From: Valencia hispanica | Lineage: Eukaryota > Chordata > Actinopteri > Cyprinodontiformes > Valenciidae | NCBI GenBank assembly: GCA_963556495.2 | Contig: OY747703.1 | Span: forward strand, 28,148,296 to 28,212,295 | Length of the DNA: 64,000 bases | Direction of reading: 5' to 3' | Shown here: piece by piece, positions 59,036 through 64,000 of the stretch | How the letters are laid out: each line of letters begins with the position of its first letter | Position numbering within the stretch: position 1 is the first letter of the stretch | Made by a program: the position numbers and the translations under genes | Notes under the pieces: generated by a model | Databases searched by the model: none | What the model saw: only the letters and a program-made list of their open reading frames with translations | What the model was told of the DNA's origin: nothing

Positions 59036-62000
59036 TCTGTTTTATATTTATGCAATGCAGTCTATAAACAGGTGTTGAAAAGGGGAAGAAAGAAAGAAGA
59101 TGAAGAAGAGAGATAGGGAACAAAAGGTCAAGAGAGAGGGTGAGTTGAAAATACAAGACAGGAAGGGGAACAAAGAAAACACAGCAAAACATCGAAGTCT
59201 GCCTCCATAGCCACAGGACGGCAGACAGCGGGGAAAAACAAAACAAAACACGAAAAAGGAACATCGACAAAACAAAACAAACATTGTGAACTAAGAACTA
59301 CACAACCACATCCCACATAAATGGATATAAAAATACAACAACAATGTCACAGAAAAACTCATGGTACCGATCAATCAAGCTCTAGTAATGATAACCTCAG
59401 CCCAAGAATATATCTGTAAACACCAGAGACCCCACACCTATGTGTGTGTGTGAGCATGCTGGTGCATATAAGGTTTCTCCATAAGAGTGTTTGATAGGTT
59501 GTGTGAGCAGGTATCAAGCGGTCTCCCAGTCACGCAAGGGCGGGCCGGTCCATGGACCGGGAGAGCCGCGCCCCAAGGGCGCCCCACCCCCCAGCAGGGA
59601 CCCGACAAGGGACCGGCCGAAGAAGGGCCCCCAGCACCGCAGGGGCCATGGCCGGCCACCGGCCACCACTCGCCGCCACCACCCTATGCCAATCCCCACC
59701 GCCAACATCCCAGCGCCCCACTCCTGCCCCACGTCGGGGCGCCCCACAGATAGCCGCAGCGGATGGACAGCATCCCCAGGCCGGGCTCAGCCAGCACCTG
59801 GACACAAAGTTGTACCAGCTCCCGAGTCCTGATCCCGCGCAACGTAGAGCGCCGAGACCAGGCATCCAACAAAGGCCAGGGCCGGTCCAACTCACCAAAG
59901 AACCGACCACGCACGGTGCGCACAGAACAGGTGATCGAATGAGCAGAGATGCTGGATCCGTACCCCGCCGAGCCTAGGAGCAGGCACCACCAAACAATCC
60001 CAAACCTGGCACCCCTAAAAGAGGTGCCCCAACAAACCAAAGGAAGATATCGGCCCAGCGCCTCGGCCAGGCATGCACCAGGTCCAAACCAGATTGACCA
60101 CCGACGCACCAGTAGGCAGGGGCATCCGTCACTGGCGGGGAGTGATGGAGGGGAAGTAGGCCCCCTATTAAATGTAAGGCTCGAGGTGCGCCAGGTGAGA
60201 GGACAGCCCAAGACCCAACCTGACAGGCAGACAAAGACAGACAGACACAGTCATACGTTCCCTCCCTCTTAAACACATACCTTCTCACTGACTCACCAAG
60301 ACACCCAAGAAATGACGCTGTACCCTCACTCACACACCCCATACACACTTTATGCTCCCAGGTCCAGGTACCGATGCCCCAGTAGAGCCACCAGCCCCGG
60401 ACCCAGGAGATGGACCCCCTACCTTCTAGGATGGAGACAAGCAGACCGCCAAGGGCCCCACAGTGGCGAAGCAGCCCAACAGCCCATCTGTGCATTTAAA
60501 ACAGAGGGGTGGGATGTGGGGAAGGCAGCCACACATCCCCCAAACCCCCACCCGAAGCCCCCAGTGTCTATATGTGGTTTAACAGTGGGCACCGGCACCA
60601 GAGGTGAAGCTGATTGAACCGCTCCCCCTCTGGATGCCGTAAAGTGTGCCCACCCCAAAATCCCTACATGTGTGTCGCATGAAAATGTTATAAGTGGGAG
60701 TGTCTAAGTTGTATATTAAAATTGGGACCCAGGACGCCACGGGATAGCGAGGAGGGAAAGCCCTCCTCGCACCCCAGTGATGTGTCCATGGCCCAAGACC
60801 CTATATGAGTGGTAAAGTGATGGAGCAGGTGGACAGAGGTGTTCGGGGATGGGGAGGGAAGGACTGGGAGACAAAATGTCTTCCCAGGGAGCCAGCTCCC
60901 CCACTGACCCCAATAGGCACTGCTGTTCACTGGGATCCACCAGGGGTGGGAGCCCATGGCACGTTCAACCCGGGACCCACGGCCACAGCACCACCAAGCC
61001 CCAAGGACCCCAAGGTAGTCTCCCCAGCCCCATCCCAGAAGGAGAACTAAACCCACCCTGACATTCTCTTTACTATCACAACACAAAAGACACTAGACAC
61101 ACAGGTTGAGTTCGCACACCCCTCCCGCACACCCCTCCCCACCGTCCAAGTGCCGTCGTAGGGGGAGAGCACCTGTCGTTAGTTAGCAATAGCCTCCCCA
61201 CCAGCAAAGGAGGCCCCCAACACCACCTGCGCATCAGAGGCCCCCGTAGCCCAAACCTCAGTAACGTACCTGCCCAGACCAGGAGCAAACCGATGAACCA
61301 GGTGGCCGACCCACCAGGCTGACATCCACCAGCCCCATTCCCTTGTGGAGCGACCACTGCTGCTCAATGGCCCGGCAGGCAACCAAACCCCGCGCCCCAC
61401 CCACCTGCCCTGCATGCCCACTACCCGGCCAGTCCACCCGCAAGTCCGACCAAACCCGGCCAAACGCCCAACCCCAGCGCCCCGCAGCGCACAAAGACCA
61501 AGACCCAGGAGCTAAGTCCAGTGCAAAAAACGACTGATCAGGCCCAGAAATGCCACCCAGCCGCCGCGACCAGCAGCCAGGCACCCCAACCAGCAAAAAA
61601 GGCAAGACGCCACACAGGGACCGGCGATGACAATCAGCCCAGAGAAAAAGAGAGAGGTGGCTGCACATGCCGGCCGCCGGCCGGCCCCGACCCCCACAGG
61701 CAACAGAGACCCTACGCCAGCCGACCCCCGGCCAAGACCACAGCTAGGGGGCGTGGCGCCTCAGAGCCCCGAATCCCCAGATCCACCCCAGACCCTACCC
61801 AGGCACAGCACGGCCACCAGGCCAGTAACCCATGTCCATCAGTGCAGCCCCCCTGAGGCACCGCATGCAGCCATCAGGAGTTACCACCCAAAGCCACCAA
61901 ACCCCAACCCCAGGTTGGGGCCACGACGTCCAGTGCCCCATCCGCCCAGTGATCCCACCCCCAGGGACCCCCCCCCCAGATGCCTCCAACTCCAAAAACC

Positions 62001-62580
62001 CCAACATCAGCAACAGTATCCCAAACGACAAGACCAAGTGCCCCCCACCCCTACTAGGTGATGGAGCCGATCAAAGGAGCCCAGAGAGATTGATCAGATA
62101 TGGAGCCAGAGGCCGTCTCAAGACCAATATGGTCCAACAAGAGATTTCTATACTGATTAATATTAAGAGCCTTTTTATTTTTCCAGTTCAGGAGGATAGT
62201 TTTCTTAGCGACGCATAAGGCAATGTGAACCATTAGAACTGATTTTGTGTCCATGGTGACATCATTTAAATTTTCCTAACAGGCAAACTGAGTGAGATGG
62301 TGGAATGTTACATTTCAGACACTTTGATAAGTCCTCACATATCTGGCACCAAAACTTCTTAACAGGTGGACAGAACCAAAGCGCATGAATATAAGTATCT
62401 GGTATATTGCTTGTGCATTGTAAGCAGGTATTAGACGACGTAAAAGCTATCCTAAACATCCATTGACTTGTATAGTGTACTCTATGAAGGATTTTGTATT
62501 GTATTAATTGCAAATTAAGATTTTTTGTTATTTTAAAGGTTCTTAAACATAAACAGGCGTTTTCACAGTAACGAGTGTAA
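59036..62580 (-). mobile_element. L1-type LINE 3' end with long G-rich 3' UTR
   Basis: The minus strand starts (62580) in ORF2 C-terminal sequence, ends coding at 62054 and continues as a ~3-kb 3' UTR. The part 59520-62053 is strongly G-rich on this strand (C-rich on plus) and the last part (59036-59460) is T-rich with TGTTTTGTTTTG runs. The exact 3' boundary is uncertain. A CA/TG run lies at ~59442-59453. Long open frames in all six phases across 59430-62220 result from the low stop density of this G/C-rich sequence, not from genes. Confidence 0.75.
62054..62575 (-). pseudogene. L1 ORF2 C-terminal end
   Basis: Two minus frames make up the end of an L1 ORF2. 62262-62513 encodes NLQLIQYKILHRVHY (just upstream and at its start), FTSSNTCLQCTSNIPDTYIH and ALWFCPPVKKFWCQI, the Cys-rich terminal region of L1 proteins (CxxC followed by H and C). 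62054-62254 encodes AKKTILLNWKNKKALNINQY and ends SLWAPLIGSIT. A frameshift near 62258 separates them. L1 ORF2 would provide endonuclease and RT for retrotransposition; only the tail is left here. Confidence 0.85.
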
Positions 62581-62582
62581 CA

Positions 62583-63418
62583 TAGTTATCAGGCTCCTCT
62601 CCTGTGAAACCAGCTCCCAGCTTTAGTCCGTGAGGCAGACACTCTATTTACTTTTAAGGCCAGGCTTAAAACTTTCCTTTTTGATAAAGCTTAGAGTTAG
62701 AGTGGCTAAGGTCATCCTGAGCTAGCTCTGTAGTTATGCTGCTATAGGCTTAGACTGCTGGAGGACAGACTTACCAATTTTCTTCACTCTGCTACTTCCT
62801 TTTCTCCTACGACTCTCCAGTTGTATTACAGTACATTCTGTTATTTTGACTGTTAACTTTGTTTTCTCTCAGTGTTTTTCTCTCCATAGAAGATATACCT
62901 GCTCTGGTATCCTGCTTGGCTGCAATGCCCTGTTGGACGGGGGGCATCGACTGGGATGATCCTCCCAGTAACTGAACATCCACTGTGTCCTGTTATCAAC
63001 TTTTTACTTTCTGTAACGTATAAAGGTCTCTTATATCAGATCTTCTGTTCCTTCTGTGTTTCTGCTCTGTCTTCTCAAACCCCCAGACGGTCGTGGCAGA
63101 TGGCCGCTCCTACTGAGGCTGGTTCTGTTGGAGGTTTCTTTCTGTTAAAGGGGAGTTTTTGCTCTCCACCGTCGCTACATGCTTGCTCAGTATGAGGGAT
63201 TGCTGAAGGATTGCTGTGGTTGGAAAGTCTGCATCAGCGGGGCCCTACCTCACGCCAATGACTGACGCAATCTGCTGGGATTCCTTAAATAGGAAACTTT
63301 TTAACTGATTGGAATGTTTGTATAAATGTATTGAAATGACTTCTTGTTAAGTGCCTTGAGATGACATCTGTTGTGAATTGGCGCTATATAAATAAACTAA
63401 ATTGAAATTGAATTGAAC
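62583..63418 (+). mobile_element. L2-A 3' end, 5'-truncated
   Basis: The copy starts in ORF2 at the YQAPLLWNQLPALVREAD region, reaches the ORF2 stop near 62699, and continues through the complete 3' UTR to GCGCTATATAAATAAACTAA and AATTGAAATTGAATTGAA. It is 5'-truncated and abuts the upstream end of the minus-strand L1. The frame 62956-63195 is UTR; its counterpart appears on the minus strand at 28671-28910. Confidence 0.93.
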
Positions 63419-64000
63419 ATGTTTGGCTAGCAAGTCCTTTATTTTTCAGTTCATACCATTTGCTACCATCTACTTCAGGGTAAACCTGTATTTTTATTGC
63501 AATACAACTCTGCACCTTTTCAATATCCTCTCATAGTGACACATTTTAACTTTGACCGTGACATTGGAGCTAGCACTTCAGTTCTGGGAATCGATAATTA
63601 GCAGGGTCACCAACAAGAAAAGCCCCTGGTATGTCTTTCTCCATTAAAACAACATCCTCCATTTTATATTTGATCATCTGTGAGACGTATTTAAATTTTG
63701 GTTTGTTTGTCTAGCATTAGCACCCAGCAGCACCTGTGTGGCTAAATGGGCTTTATGCACAGCGCACTTAGTAGAACTTCGGGTTTTCAATAAGCCAGTA
63801 AGAGCGTTTCAGGCTGCGTCTGTGGGAAGGGTTGTGGCGGTAGAGTGCAGCACTGAGGCACCATTCCAGTTTTATTTCATTTGAGTAACTATTCTCGGTG
63901 TAAGTATGTGGCTTCTCGCTCTTCTTCATAGATCTGAAGCAGCTTGACCTCACTGTCACTTCACCTGTCTCACTCTTGTTGGAAAGAGTGGGAAAAAGAA
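63419..64000. other. Unassigned sequence
   Basis: No gene or repeat is recognised after the LINE tail. The minus frame 63768-63959 has no domain. Confidence 0.45.

Noticed and set aside
59430..62220. Many open frames of 100-175 codons on both strands, rich in Pro, Arg and Gly
   Set aside because: They overlap in all phases, lack domains and arise from the G/C-rich L1 3' UTR, where stop codons are rare.
1..64000. CRISPR arrays, bacterial operons, phage modules, rRNA
   Set aside because: No spaced direct-repeat arrays, Shine-Dalgarno-led ORF runs or rRNA-like blocks. The window is eukaryotic repeat-rich DNA.

Overview
This window looks like repeat-rich intergenic or intronic DNA from a teleost fish, probably a percomorph. 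The case rests on its repeats: L2-clade LINEs whose first ORF carries an SGNH-esterase domain, fish-type L1 LINEs, Tc1-like transposons, several TTAA-flanked MITE families, an RTE-like CATCC tail, and one LTR retroelement family. The DNA is AT-rich apart from one 2.6-kb G/C-rich block. I found no convincing host protein-coding gene and no rRNA, tRNA, CRISPR or operon structure. One weak candidate terminal exon lies at 43059-43240. I assigned names by recognising motifs and by comparing copies inside the window. No database search was run.

Layout. 1-4244: mostly unassigned, with a right-truncated TTAA MITE (1747-2580) holding a ~300-bp imperfect hairpin. 4245-9607: a minus-strand L2 fragment interrupted twice, by an LTR retroelement (4316-7991, TSD AAGC) and by a 545-bp MITE (8398-8942, TSD TTAA). 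9608-14720: unassigned sequence with two decayed LINE scraps and a TGTC-rich repeat. 14721-19075: near full-length L2-A copy 1 (plus). 22158-26197: a 4-kb interval bounded by ~100-bp inverted repeats, containing a complete 850-bp TTAA MITE. 27455-30082: an RTE-like tail, then a Tc1-type element with two L2-A 3' ends inside it. 31002-38725: L2-B fragments, Tc1 remnants, and a minus-strand L1 split by a plus-strand L2-B. 40955-44520: a SINE-like tract, an L2-B tail and a tRNA-like repeat relic. 45135-47548: a long-TIR foldback transposon with a solo LTR of the same family as the 4316-7991 element lodged in one arm. 47821-48960: another TTAA MITE and a Tc1 remnant. 49680-54553: L2-A copy 2, near full length. 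55270-56200: a Tc1 relic. 58154-58651: a fourth TTAA MITE. 59036-62580: an L1 3' end (minus) with a ~3-kb G-rich 3' UTR. 62583-63418: another L2-A 3' end.

Workings and history. L2-A is a two-ORF LINE. ORF1 has a short Cys-containing head and an SGNH hydrolase domain; ORF2 has an AP-type endonuclease and a reverse transcriptase. Both long copies are dead through frameshifts, stops and deletions. Their lesions differ and complement each other, and the two copies are very alike, so the family was recently active. The nested insertions give a relative chronology: L2-A before the LTR element and MITE-2; the foldback transposon before the LTR family; L1 before L2-B; Tc1 before L2-A.

I did not find a wholly new gene system. 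The most interesting signals are the exact nested insertions with intact TSDs, LTR repeats of varying copy number that resemble ZNF143-type sites, the four TTAA MITE families, the hairpin core of MITE-1, and the G-rich L1 3' UTR.
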